Counted from the first letter of the stretch, positions 14,372-21,832 are shown. The stretch: DNA of 23,432 nucleotides from Ruminococcus sp. UBA4383 (GCA_002389995.1 DGRR01000089.1:1-23432); one strand, 5' to 3'. The notes: a model not told the origin generated them from the letters alone. Translations and numbers: made by a program.

Positions 14372-14429
14372 TGTTACAGAAAGCAACGAGGGTGTAAACT
14401 CCATACATCAGAATGCCCACGCTGCACAT

Positions 14430-14515
14430 GACTGTTACGGCTTGCCGTCGCACAGTCAAAAGGCTGATTCAGAGAGCATCGCTCCACTGAGGACAATCAA
14501 GGGTTTCGGCTCCCT
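14430..14515 (+). other. Structured 5' leader: three consecutive potential stem-loops
   Basis: Stem-loop 1 (14430-14457) has GACTGT/ACAGTC outside and ACGG/CCGT inside, around a CTTG loop. Stem-loop 2 (14465-14499) has TGATT/AATCA outside, then CAG/CTG, then GAGC/GCTC around a three-base loop. Stem-loop 3 (14500-14515) has AGGG/CCCT. No T-run follows, so it is not a simple attenuator. I do not recognise a known riboswitch. A cis-regulatory RNA or a dispersed intergenic repeat are the two main options. Confidence 0.5.
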
Positions 14516-14541
14516 GAAAACGCCGGAAATATCATTCATAC

Positions 14542-14570
14542 ATATTATACTGTTCTGAAAAGTATAATAT
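14542..14570 (+). repeat. Perfect 9-bp inverted repeat just upstream of the binding-protein ribosome site
   Basis: ATATTATAC and GTATAATAT flank an 11-base spacer and end nine bases before AAGGAGG. The right arm contains TATAAT, but no -35 is found at the proper distance. It could be an operator for a dimeric regulator or an RNA hairpin that affects translation. Confidence 0.55.
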
Positions 14571-14594
14571 ACATATCTAAGGAGGAAAAATCTG

Positions 14595-16145
14595 ATGAAC
14601 ACACTTAAGAAAACTTTAGCCCTCGTAGCTACCCTCGCAATGGCAGCTACAGCATTCGCAAGCTGCGGAAGCGAAAGCAGCTCAAGCACAGCATCATCAA
14701 GCTCTTCAAGCGCAGAAGAAAGCAAAGCTGAGGACAGCGCAGCAGACGACAGCGCAGCTGACAGCTCAGCAGCAGACGACAGCGCAGCAGAAGACAGCTC
14801 AGCCGAGGACAGCGCAGCTGACAGCTCAGCAGCAGATACACCTATCGAAAGCACAGGCGAAATCGATGCTTCTGTTGGTCAGGGCGGTGACAAGTTCACT
14901 GTTGCAGCTTGGAACGCAGACGATGTTCCCGCTCTTATCGCACAGTGGAAGGGCGAGTCAGACTATAAGGGATTTGCTGAGAAACTCGCTAACAAGGAAG
15001 TTGAAGGCATTGACTTCATCAACTTCGGTGTAGGCGGCGGCGACGCTTCTGAAAAGTATGACAACCTCTTCACAAGCGGTGAAGACCTCGACGTTTACTT
15101 CTGCGAAGCTGACTGGGCTCTCAAGTACATCAACGATGACAGCAAGACACTCGCTCTCGACAAGCTCGGTCTCGGCGACAGCGACTTCGCTAACATCTAC
15201 AGCTACACAGACGAAATCGGTAAGACAACTGACGGCGTTCGTAAGGGCGTTTCATGGCAGGCAGCAGCAGGCGGCTTCTATTACAGATCTGACCTCGCAG
15301 CAGATTACCTCGGTGCTACAACTCCCGAAGAGATGCAGGCTCAGATTTCTGACTGGGATAAGTTCGTAACAGCTGCTCAGACAGTAAACGAAAAGTCAGG
15401 CGGAAAGACAGCTCTCGCTGATACTCTCGGCGGTATGTGGCAGGCTTACGCTTGCGGCCGTACAACTCCCTGGGTTAAGGACAACACTCTCCAGATAGAC
15501 GACTTCTGCCAGAAGTTCGCTGATACAGCTAAGGCTCTCTGGGATTGCGGCGGTATCACAAAGAACAGCCAGTGGTCTGACGAGTGGACAGCAGCAGGTA
15601 CAAACGACAGCTGTATGGGTTACTTCGTATCCACATGGGGCTTCGGCGGCTTTGCTCTCGATGCAGCAGGCGGCGAAGGCGGCGCAACATACGGCAAGTG
15701 GGCAGTTTGCCAGGGACCTCAGCCTTTCTACTGGGGCGGTACATGGATCGTTGTTAATCCCGCTACTGATAACGGTCAGGAAGCTCGTGACTTCATCATC
15801 TCAGCTACATCTGACGAGGCTGCAATGTCAACATACGCTACAAACAAGCCTGAGTATGTAAACAACAGCAAGGTTATGGACGACCTCATCAGTTCCGATA
15901 CAGTATTCAACCAGACGATTACAGACAACATGGGCGGTCAGAACTTCTACGCTGCACTCGCTGACAACGCTAAGACAATCAACTTCAACGGCCTTATCAC
16001 AGAATATGATGCTACTATCAAGCAGCAGTTCATCGATGCTGTAAAGACACAGTACCTCGAGGGCGGTGCTTCTTGGGACGAGACAGTTGACGAATTCAAG
16101 AACCTCATTGCTGAAAAGCTTCCCTCACTTGATATAGAAGACTAA
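14595..16145 (+). CDS. Extracellular solute-binding lipoprotein of a sugar ABC transporter
   Basis: A 516-residue lipoprotein that should capture a sugar or oligosaccharide at the cell surface. The N-terminal signal ends in AFASC, with the lipidated Cys at 24. Then comes a linker of about 60 residues made almost only of Ser, Ala, Asp and Glu (about 26-82), likely an extended tether. The rest (about 95-516) resembles family 1 binding proteins, with many Trp and Tyr residues as usual for sugar binding (WAYxx-like aromatic sites, PFYWGGTWIV near 380). The strong AAGGAGG site and codons biased to GAC, AAC, TTC, CTC and GCT suggest very high expression. Two permease genes follow; no ATPase gene does. 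The substrate cannot be set from sequence alone. Confidence 0.9.
   Translation: MNTLKKTLALVATLAMAATAFASCGSESSSSTASSSSSSAEESKAEDSAADDSAADSSAADDSAAEDSSAEDSAADSSAADTPIESTGEIDASVGQGGDKFTVAAWNADDVPALIAQWKGESDYKGFAEKLANKEVEGIDFINFGVGGGDASEKYDNLFTSGEDLDVYFCEADWALKYINDDSKTLALDKLGLGDSDFANIYSYTDEIGKTTDGVRKGVSWQAAAGGFYYRSDLAADYLGATTPEEMQAQISDWDKFVTAAQTVNEKSGGKTALADTLGGMWQAYACGRTTPWVKDNTLQIDDFCQKFADTAKALWDCGGITKNSQWSDEWTAAGTNDSCMGYFVSTWGFGGFALDAAGGEGGATYGKWAVCQGPQPFYWGGTWIVVNPATDNGQEARDFIISATSDEAAMSTYATNKPEYVNNSKVMDDLISSDTVFNQTITDNMGGQNFYAALADNAKTINFNGLITEYDATIKQQFIDAVKTQYLEGGASWDETVDEFKNLIAEKLPSLDIED
14748..14836 (+). repeat. 29-bp direct repeat, 60-bp period, in the linker coding region
   Basis: An identical 29-base unit starts at 14748 and again at 14808, inside a run of degenerate Ser/Ala/Asp repeats. 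The period is a multiple of three, so unit gain or loss would keep the frame and change the tether length. Confidence 0.85.
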
Positions 16146-16180
16146 TTTTCCCGATAACTGATTAACAATTTTATTTATGA

Positions 16181-16210
16181 GCCTACGGAATACCTGCGTA
16201 TTCCGTAGGC
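16181..16210 (+). other. 13-bp intercistronic hairpin between binding protein and permease genes
   Basis: A perfect 13-bp stem (16181-16193 with 16198-16210) closes a CTGC loop. It is followed by GCATATCTGTTAAAA, not a T-run, so it is unlikely to be a full terminator. Its position between a highly expressed binding-protein gene and the permease genes fits a 3' stabiliser or processing site, as known for malE-malF type operons. Confidence 0.8.
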
Positions 16211-16252
16211 GCATATCTGTTAAAAAATATTCTACTTGAGAGGGTGTGTGTT

Positions 16253-17314
16253 ATGGCATCAGCTGCACAGAGACGTATCAAAGCTATCAGCTATGCAAAA
16301 TACGGCTATATGTTTATAGCTCCGTTTTTTCTTGTTTATTTCTTCTTCCAGTTATGGCCTCTTATAAATACTTTCATACTCAGCTTTTCCGACTATGAAG
16401 GCACAAATGTAATAGGCATGGCTAACTACAAAGCTATTCTTTTCTCATCTGAAACAATTTCAGATGAATTCACAATCAAAGCCAGAACAGCAAAACAGCT
16501 TCACGAAAATTTCGTTCATGCGTTCGGCAACACTGTTATTCTTTGGGTAGGTAACTTTATTCCCCAGATAGCATTATCACTTTCCCTTGCTGTCTGGTTT
16601 ACAGATGCTAACCTCAAGATTCCGGGAACAGGTTTCTTCAAGGTTGTTATGTACCTCCCCAACATCATCACTGCTGCATCAGTTGCAGTTCTCTTTCTCC
16701 AGCTCTGCGGTGAGGCTGAAAACGCTCCAGGTGCGCTCAACCTTCTCCTTTCCGAAAAGGACGCTGTATCAGAGAAATACGACACAATCAAGTTCATTAC
16801 AGGCGCATGGCAGTCAAGAGGCGTTGTAATGTTTATCCAGACATGGATGTGGTTTGGTAATACCATGATTATGCTTATGTCAGGTATTCAGGGTATCAAC
16901 CCCTCACTCTTTGAAGCAGCAAGCATTGACGGTGCAACTTCGGGACAGGTATTCAGAAAGATTACTCTCCCCCTGCTCAGCCCCATTCTCGCTTATACAC
17001 TCGTAACATCTATGATCGGTGGTCTCCAGATGTTCGATATTCCTTACCTCTTCCACAAGGACCCCAACAAGGTAAGTGATAACCTTAAAACTATTGCAGT
17101 GCTTATCTACGAGCATTTCCACGATTCAAAAGCTCCCAAGATGGGATTTGCAGGTGCAGAATCTGTTCTCCTCTTTATTGTTACACTCATTCTCGGCTGT
17201 ATCGCATTCTATCTCACCCGTGATGTAGATGAAATTGCCAAGAAGAAACAGCGCAAAAAGCTTGCAAAACAGTTAAAACAGCAGAATAAGCAGTTTGGAG
17301 GTCTTTCAATATGA
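16253..17314 (+). CDS. Sugar ABC transporter permease (MalF/UgpA type)
   Basis: A 353-residue inner permease subunit. I start at the ATG at 16253, eight bases after an AGGG site; the in-frame GTG at 16244 overlaps that site. It has about six membrane segments, beginning with YMFIAPFFLVYFFFQLWP, and the coupling loop EAASIDGATSGQVFRKITLP starting near residue 221, which docks to the ATPase. The tail (about 325-353) is very basic and Gln-rich. It is co-transcribed with the binding protein (107-bp gap with a hairpin) and overlaps the next permease gene by 4 bp. Substrate unknown; the family imports mono- to oligosaccharides or glycerol-3-phosphate. Confidence 0.92.
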   Translation: MASAAQRRIKAISYAKYGYMFIAPFFLVYFFFQLWPLINTFILSFSDYEGTNVIGMANYKAILFSSETISDEFTIKARTAKQLHENFVHAFGNTVILWVGNFIPQIALSLSLAVWFTDANLKIPGTGFFKVVMYLPNIITAASVAVLFLQLCGEAENAPGALNLLLSEKDAVSEKYDTIKFITGAWQSRGVVMFIQTWMWFGNTMIMLMSGIQGINPSLFEAASIDGATSGQVFRKITLPLLSPILAYTLVTSMIGGLQMFDIPYLFHKDPNKVSDNLKTIAVLIYEHFHDSKAPKMGFAGAESVLLFIVTLILGCIAFYLTRDVDEIAKKKQRKKLAKQLKQQNKQFGGLSI

Positions 17315-18207
17315 GTAACATGAAAGCAACTTATGGCGAGCCAAAAGACAACTATACTGCTAAGCTTAAAACGAAATCATATATTCTTTTTGCTTGGATG
17401 ATTATACTTACAATCATTTGTCTGCTCCCTATCTACATACTTATCATAAACGCTACCCGTGATACTACGGCTATTGCAAACAGTCTGTCTTTTGTTCCCG
17501 GCGGAAGTCTCGGAAAGAATATCAATACTCTTTTCAAGGACATAAACTACAATACAGTTTACAATGTATGGATTGGTTACAGAAACAGCTTTGTAATTAC
17601 AGCTTTCTCAACTATATTCACTGTATTCTTCTCAGCTATGACAGCATACGGCATACACGTTTATGACTTTAAAATCAAGGAAATTTCCTATACGGTTATC
17701 CTCCTTGTAATGATGGTTCCCATGCAGGTAACATCAGCCGGTTTCGTAGCATTCATGCTCAAACTTGGTCTTACAGATACATACTGGCCCCTTATTCTCC
17801 CCGCAATTGCTGCTCCTGCGGTTGTATACTTCATGCGTTCATACATGAAGTCATCATTCCCGCTCGATATCGTTGAGGCTGCGAGAATTGACGGCTGTAC
17901 AGAATTCAGAACTTTCGTATCAATCGCAATCCCCATGATGAAGCCCGCTATCGCAGTACAGGCAATTTTCGCCTTCATCGCAAGCTGGAACAACTTCTAT
18001 ACACCTAACATGATACTCATAAGTTCAAAATTCAACCAGAAGACACTTCCTATGATGGCTTCTGCTATTCAGGCATCTGATAAGTTCACTGACTACGGTG
18101 CAATTTACCTTGCACTTACACTCAGTATTCTTCCTATCGTTATCATCTATGTAGCACTTTCAAGATTCATTATCGCAGGTGTTGCACTCGGTGGTGTAAA
18201 GGAATAA
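17311..18207 (+). CDS. Sugar ABC transporter permease (MalG/UgpE type)
   Basis: A 298-residue partner permease with about six membrane segments (first at about 24-46). Its coupling loop is EAARIDGCTEFRTFVSIAIP, starting near residue 189. GGAGG lies nine bases before the ATG, which overlaps the previous stop as ATGA. Two tandem terminators follow at once, so the operon ends here with no nucleotide-binding subunit. In Firmicutes such importers usually share one MsmK/UgpC-type ATPase encoded elsewhere, which is the likely case here. Confidence 0.92.
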   Translation: MSNMKATYGEPKDNYTAKLKTKSYILFAWMIILTIICLLPIYILIINATRDTTAIANSLSFVPGGSLGKNINTLFKDINYNTVYNVWIGYRNSFVITAFSTIFTVFFSAMTAYGIHVYDFKIKEISYTVILLVMMVPMQVTSAGFVAFMLKLGLTDTYWPLILPAIAAPAVVYFMRSYMKSSFPLDIVEAARIDGCTEFRTFVSIAIPMMKPAIAVQAIFAFIASWNNFYTPNMILISSKFNQKTLPMMASAIQASDKFTDYGAIYLALTLSILPIVIIYVALSRFIIAGVALGGVKE

Positions 18208-18218
18208 TTTTAAAAACA

Positions 18219-18246
18219 ACAGCGTACTTCGGTACGCTGTTTTTTT
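18219..18246 (+). terminator. Intrinsic terminator with a UUCG tetraloop
   Basis: A perfect 9-bp stem (18219-18227 with 18232-18240) closed by C(TTCG)G is followed by six T at 18241-18246. This is a textbook strong terminator for the ABC operon. Confidence 0.93.
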
Positions 18247-18272
18247 ATGCCCTGAAAAGGGTATATTTTTTT
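18246..18272 (+). terminator. Second, back-to-back terminator with a GAAA tetraloop
   Basis: An 8-bp stem with one G-U pair (18246-18253 with 18258-18265) closes a GAAA loop and is followed by seven T at 18266-18272. It begins in the T-run of the first terminator, giving a tandem stop before spoIIIA. Confidence 0.75.
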
Positions 18273-18310
18273 ATATGCATGAATAATATTTAATGAAAGG
18301 GGAGGAAAAT

Positions 18311-19186
18311 ATGCAGAGTACAAGCTTTGCCGTGATAAGCAGATACATGACCGAAAATATACGGGCGGCTATGAAAAAATGTAATAATACAAAAAATTTA
18401 ACTGAAATAAGACTCAGAAGCGGACGGGCTGTTTCGTTTGTATACCCAAACGGAAACAGGTTTCTCACATATTCAGGTGAAGTTTCTTCATCTGATAAAA
18501 ACAGCATAATTTCATCAGCAGCGGATATAAAACAGATTGTATCCTCAATTTCACATTATTCAATACATAGCTGCGGAAAAGAACTGAAAAACGGTTATTT
18601 TGTCATGGAAAACGGCGTAAGGGTAGGAATTTCGGGGGTATATTCCGAGAACGGTGTAATAAACACATTTACAGGACTGAATTTCAGAATTTCCCGTGAA
18701 ATAAAGGGCTGTTCTGATAAAATTTTTAATCAGCTCGGACTTGCTGATATCCTGATTTGCGGAAAAGTCAATTCGGGGAAAACAACTATTCTCCGTGATT
18801 TATGCCGAAATTACGGGAATAATTACAAAGTCAGCCTTATAGATGAAAGAAATGAAATATCAGCAGTTTCATTCGGCAGAATAATAAATGATGTGGGAAT
18901 GTTTACGGATATTCTTTCGGGCTGCGGCAGGGCGGAGGGAATAAATTCCGCACTGAGGACGCTTTCGCCTGATATAATCATATGCGATGAAATTTCTTCT
19001 TTAAGCGATGTAAATGCGATACTCTCGGCAAACGGCTGCGGAATAAAATTTATCGCCTCGGTTCATGCGGAAAATTATGAAAGTCTCCGCAAAAGGGAAA
19101 TTTTTTCAGAACTCAAAAATATTTTTGAATATGCGGTATTTTTGGGCGAAAGTATGGGAGTAGTCAGGGAGATAAGAAGATTGTGA
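18311..19186 (+). CDS. spoIIIAA: Stage III sporulation protein AA (ATPase)
   Basis: The cytoplasmic ATPase of the SpoIIIA-SpoIIQ channel that joins mother cell and forespore, related to type II/IV secretion ATPases. I start at the ATG at 18311 (291 residues), preceded by AAAGGGGAGG; the in-frame ATG at 18293 lies upstream of that site. Walker A is GKVNSGKT (151-158), followed by ILRDLCR. Walker B is DIIICDE (221-227). LIDERNEISA (177-186) is also a family block, and H252 (VHAEN) fits a sensor-type His. B. subtilis SpoIIIAA is slightly longer (307). It is first in spoIIIAA-AH and overlaps spoIIIAB by 4 bp. Mother-cell sigma-E control is expected from Bacillus, but I see no convincing promoter. 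Confidence 0.95.
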   Translation: MQSTSFAVISRYMTENIRAAMKKCNNTKNLTEIRLRSGRAVSFVYPNGNRFLTYSGEVSSSDKNSIISSAADIKQIVSSISHYSIHSCGKELKNGYFVMENGVRVGISGVYSENGVINTFTGLNFRISREIKGCSDKIFNQLGLADILICGKVNSGKTTILRDLCRNYGNNYKVSLIDERNEISAVSFGRIINDVGMFTDILSGCGRAEGINSALRTLSPDIIICDEISSLSDVNAILSANGCGIKFIASVHAENYESLRKREIFSELKNIFEYAVFLGESMGVVREIRRL

Positions 19187-19686
19187 TATTAAGATTTATT
19201 TCGGCAGTTTTTTTTACTTTTGCGGGAGCGTTTGCCGGAAGTATCAGGGCGGAAAAACTCAGGCATGATGCGGATTTATGCAGGGAAATAATAATTCTTA
19301 TTGAAAAAATATCTTTCTGCATAAGATATAAATTTTCTGATGTTTATGAAATATGTTCGGAACTCAGAACGGCAGGATTTAAATATTTAAAATTTATAAC
19401 GAATTTGCCTGAAAGCTATGATTGCGGTGAAGATTTTCATTTTTTATGGGAAAATGCCGTAAAATCCCAGAAGGATATTCCTGATAAAGAGAAAAATATT
19501 TTACTTATTATAGGCACTACTGTCGGGACAAGCGATGCGGAAAGTCAGATAAATACATTCAGTTCACTGAAAGCTGAAACGGAATTGTTAAAATCATTAC
19601 GCATTTCGGAATATGACAAAAAGGGCAGACTTTTCCGCAGTATAGGGGTTCTTATGGGCGTAATGGCAGGTATACTTGTTATATAG
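19183..19686 (+). CDS. spoIIIAB: Stage III sporulation protein AB
   Basis: A 167-residue membrane protein, near the 171 of B. subtilis. An N-terminal membrane segment (about 2-19) is followed by a cytoplasmic helical domain and a C-terminal hydrophobic end (IGVLMGVMAGILVI). Family hallmarks are RAEKLRHDADLCREIIILIEKI-type helices near residues 23-44 and GTSDAESQINTF near 115. It starts with GTG in a GTGA overlap with the spoIIIAA stop. Structurally it recalls GspF-like type II secretion proteins and probably helps seat the SpoIIIAA ATPase. Confidence 0.92.
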   Translation: MILRFISAVFFTFAGAFAGSIRAEKLRHDADLCREIIILIEKISFCIRYKFSDVYEICSELRTAGFKYLKFITNLPESYDCGEDFHFLWENAVKSQKDIPDKEKNILLIIGTTVGTSDAESQINTFSSLKAETELLKSLRISEYDKKGRLFRSIGVLMGVMAGILVI

Positions 19687-19697
19687 GAGGGGCGGAA

Positions 19698-19895
19698 GTG
19701 GATATTGACCTGATTTTTAAAATTGCAGGAACGGGAATTATTGTGGCGGTTCTTAATCTTGTCCTGAAACGTGCGGAACGTGAGGAACAGGCGATGATGA
19801 CTACTCTTGCGGGGCTTATAGTTGTGCTTGTCATAATCGTTCAGGAAATAGGCGATTTATTTGATACGGTCAAGACGGTATTCGGATTATGGTAG
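19698..19895 (+). CDS. spoIIIAC: Stage III sporulation protein AC
   Basis: A 65-residue protein with two membrane segments (about 5-22 and 33-57), matching the usual 65-68 residues. It starts with GTG behind AGGAGGGGCGGAA. It is part of the membrane platform of the SpoIIIA channel. Its last bases overlap spoIIIAD by 7 bp. Confidence 0.92.
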   Translation: MDIDLIFKIAGTGIIVAVLNLVLKRAEREEQAMMTTLAGLIVVLVIIVQEIGDLFDTVKTVFGLW

Positions 19896-20284
19896 AAAAT
19901 TCTTTTACTGTTGGGGTTTTCTGCATATGTGCGGCGATACTGGCGGTACTTCTGCGGAGGTACTGCATGGAGCAGTCGTTGCTTATATCGCTTGCCGCCT
20001 GTGCAGGAATACTGGTAGGATTTTTATATTTTCTTGAACCTATGATAAACGATATAAGGGAGATTTTTTCGGCGGCAGGAATATCGGAGAGTTATATATC
20101 GCTTATATTCAAGGCGGCGGCAGTATGTTTTATCACGGAAATATCATGCGAGATTTGCAGGGACAGCGGAGAAAATGCAATTGCTTCCGCTGCGGAAATA
20201 TGGGGCAGAGGTGCGATAACATTTATGAGTATGCCTATACTTAAAATGCTTGTTGAAAAGATAAACGAAATAATTCAGATATGA
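19889..20284 (+). CDS. spoIIIAD: Stage III sporulation protein AD
   Basis: A 131-residue integral membrane protein with about four hydrophobic segments; B. subtilis has 133. The block KAAAVCFITEISCEICRDSGENAIA (residues 70-94), with its Glu/Cys pattern, and the late GRGAITFMSMPILKML are typical. The ATG overlaps the spoIIIAC stop and the gene overlaps spoIIIAE by 4 bp. It forms the membrane base of the channel along with AC and AE. Confidence 0.92.
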   Translation: MVENSFTVGVFCICAAILAVLLRRYCMEQSLLISLAACAGILVGFLYFLEPMINDIREIFSAAGISESYISLIFKAAAVCFITEISCEICRDSGENAIASAAEIWGRGAITFMSMPILKMLVEKINEIIQI

Positions 20285-21366
20285 AAAGAATATTTATTTT
20301 AATAATTTTAATTATATTTTCTTTTGCAGTAAAGCCCGTCACGGCATATTCTGCGGATATATATGAAATGGACAGCGAAATAAATCAGCAGTTAGATGAT
20401 ATTCTTGAAGATTACGGCATAGATTACAGTGCGGAAAACCTTGAAAACATATCATTAAGTCAGATGTTTAACATAATAAAAGAATATGCAGTCAGCAGAA
20501 TATCCGCTCCGTTCAGGATACTTGCGGAGATATTCATGATAGTTATTTTCACGGCAGTTATGAAAAGTTTCGGTGAGACTGTATCCGAAAAAAATCAGAT
20601 ATACAGCATGGTATGTGTAATGGCGGCAGTTTCGGTCATATTCCCGCAGTTGATGACAGTATATGAAAATACATTTTCCTCGCTTAAAAGGGGAGGAGGA
20701 TTTTTAGTAATATTCGTGCCTGTATTCACGGCTGTATCGGTTGCAGGGGGCGGAATAACGTCCGCAGGAGTATACAATATAATGATACTTGCGGCATCGG
20801 AGATAATTATAGAACTCAGCAGAAATTTTCTTTTGCCGTTGATTGGAATTTCGGCGGCATTATCGGTTACAGGGAGTATTTTTCCGAATAATTCGCTTGA
20901 TTCGGTGGTGCAGTTGATTAAAAAAATAACCGTATGGGCAATAACGGTATGCATGACATTTTTCACGGGATTTGTAACGCTTAAATGCACTATTGCAGGC
21001 AAGGCGGACAGTTTTGCATCAAAGACAGCAAAATTTGTACTTTCGGGAGCAGTTCCGATAGTAGGCGGAGCGGTATCTGATGCATATTCGACAGTGCGTG
21101 GGAGTTTTGATGTAATAAAGGCAACAGTCGGCTCAATCGGAATAACAGCTATACTTCTTGTAATGCTTCCGCCTGTCATTGAGATAATGATAATACGGCT
21201 TGTAATGTGGACGGGTTCAGCGGCAGCGGAATTATTTTCGGCAGACTCAATAAACAAACTGCTTAAAAGTTTTGACAGCGGACTTGCAATCGCACAAAGT
21301 CTGCTGGTATGCTATTCAATGATGTTCATATTATGTTCGGCTATACTTATGAATACAATGGGGTGA
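20281..21366 (+). CDS. spoIIIAE: Stage III sporulation protein AE
   Basis: A 361-residue polytopic membrane protein (399 in B. subtilis). An N-terminal signal peptide (residues 1-24, ending near TAYSA) precedes a short extracytoplasmic segment rich in acidic residues, then about seven membrane segments. The inner region FTGFVTLKCTIAGKADSFASKTAKFVLSGAVPIVGGAVSDAYSTV contains the best-conserved family block (about residues 229-273). The ATGA overlap with spoIIIAD indicates coupling. It is the largest membrane component of the SpoIIIA platform. Confidence 0.94.
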   Translation: MKRIFILIILIIFSFAVKPVTAYSADIYEMDSEINQQLDDILEDYGIDYSAENLENISLSQMFNIIKEYAVSRISAPFRILAEIFMIVIFTAVMKSFGETVSEKNQIYSMVCVMAAVSVIFPQLMTVYENTFSSLKRGGGFLVIFVPVFTAVSVAGGGITSAGVYNIMILAASEIIIELSRNFLLPLIGISAALSVTGSIFPNNSLDSVVQLIKKITVWAITVCMTFFTGFVTLKCTIAGKADSFASKTAKFVLSGAVPIVGGAVSDAYSTVRGSFDVIKATVGSIGITAILLVMLPPVIEIMIIRLVMWTGSAAAELFSADSINKLLKSFDSGLAIAQSLLVCYSMMFILCSAILMNTMG

Positions 21367-21370
21367 AATA

Positions 21371-21832
21371 ATGGAGGGGATTAAAAATGCTGTAAGGGCA
21401 GCCTGTGCCGTATCAGCAGGGATATGCATAATGGAAAATCTCACGGCAGGAACTAAATTCAGAAATCAGTTAAAGCTTATGCTCAGTCTTATTCTTGCGA
21501 TAGTGCTTATATCGCCTTTTCTGAAAGGCTGGGAAAGCATTGACATTCCTGATGTGAATGATTTTGATTTGGCAGAATATGGTTATTCAGCGGATATATA
21601 TTCGCAGGAGCTTAAAAAGCAGACTGAAAAAAATATATCAGATGTACTTGCGGAGCAGATTTCAGCGGCAGGAATAAATTGCGGTGAAATTCTGACAGAG
21701 GTTAATATTTCAGAAGATTTCAGCATATCTATTAATAGGGTGACGGTGAAAACAGATGATTTTTTCGGGGCTGAAAGAATTATAAGGGAAACTCTCGGCA
21801 GCAGCACGGAGGTCATAAATGGAAATTTATGA
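21371..21832 (+). CDS. spoIIIAF: Stage III sporulation protein AF
   Basis: A 153-residue protein with two N-terminal membrane segments (about 8-25 and 34-54) and a soluble ring-building-motif-like domain after residue 70. It is clearly shorter than the 206 of B. subtilis. The position between AE and AG and the two-segment start make the call safe. It overlaps spoIIIAG by 14 bp. Confidence 0.88.
   Translation: MEGIKNAVRAACAVSAGICIMENLTAGTKFRNQLKLMLSLILAIVLISPFLKGWESIDIPDVNDFDLAEYGYSADIYSQELKKQTEKNISDVLAEQISAAGINCGEILTEVNISEDFSISINRVTVKTDDFFGAERIIRETLGSSTEVINGNL

Larger units (their letters stand above)
14114..14594 (+). other. 481-bp intergenic region before the sugar ABC operon
   Basis: No convincing gene is present. 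From left to right it holds an AT-rich stretch, two 8-bp inverted repeats (14214-14237 and 14272-14293), a sigma-A-like promoter (14343-14371), a GC-richer block with consecutive stem-loops (14430-14515), a 9-bp inverted repeat (14542-14570), and the AAGGAGG ribosome site (14579-14585) of the binding-protein gene. I see no clear T-tailed terminator after the peptidase gene. Confidence 0.8.

Noticed and set aside
14343..14558. 71-codon plus-strand frame in the leader of the sugar importer operon
   Set aside because: It starts with TTG inside the predicted -35, has no ribosome site and spans the stem-loops. Its composition looks like translated structured RNA, not a protein.
14563..14568. TATAAT close to the binding-protein gene as main promoter
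   Set aside because: No -35 lies at 16-18 bases; the motif is one arm of a perfect inverted repeat. The promoter at 14343-14371 is better.
14456..14854. 132-codon minus-strand frame rich in Ala, Leu and Ser
   Set aside because: It is the antisense reading of the Ser/Ala/Asp linker of the binding protein. The low-complexity repeat keeps other frames open; no ribosome site is present.
16181..16210. Hairpin after the binding-protein gene as a full terminator
   Set aside because: No T-run follows the stem, and the two permease genes downstream have no promoter of their own that I can see.
18262..18289. Sigma-E-like promoter for spoIIIAA (GTATATT-N13-AATAATAT)
   Set aside because: The -35 is good but the -10 matches only 5 of 8 bases and lacks the leading C. 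The predicted start falls on the ribosome site, and the -35 overlaps a terminator T-run, so chance is the simpler explanation.
20595..21257. 220-codon minus-strand frame opposite spoIIIAE
   Set aside because: It lies wholly inside a well-recognised gene, has no family resemblance and no expression signal; GC-skewed codons of a membrane protein often keep the antisense frame open.
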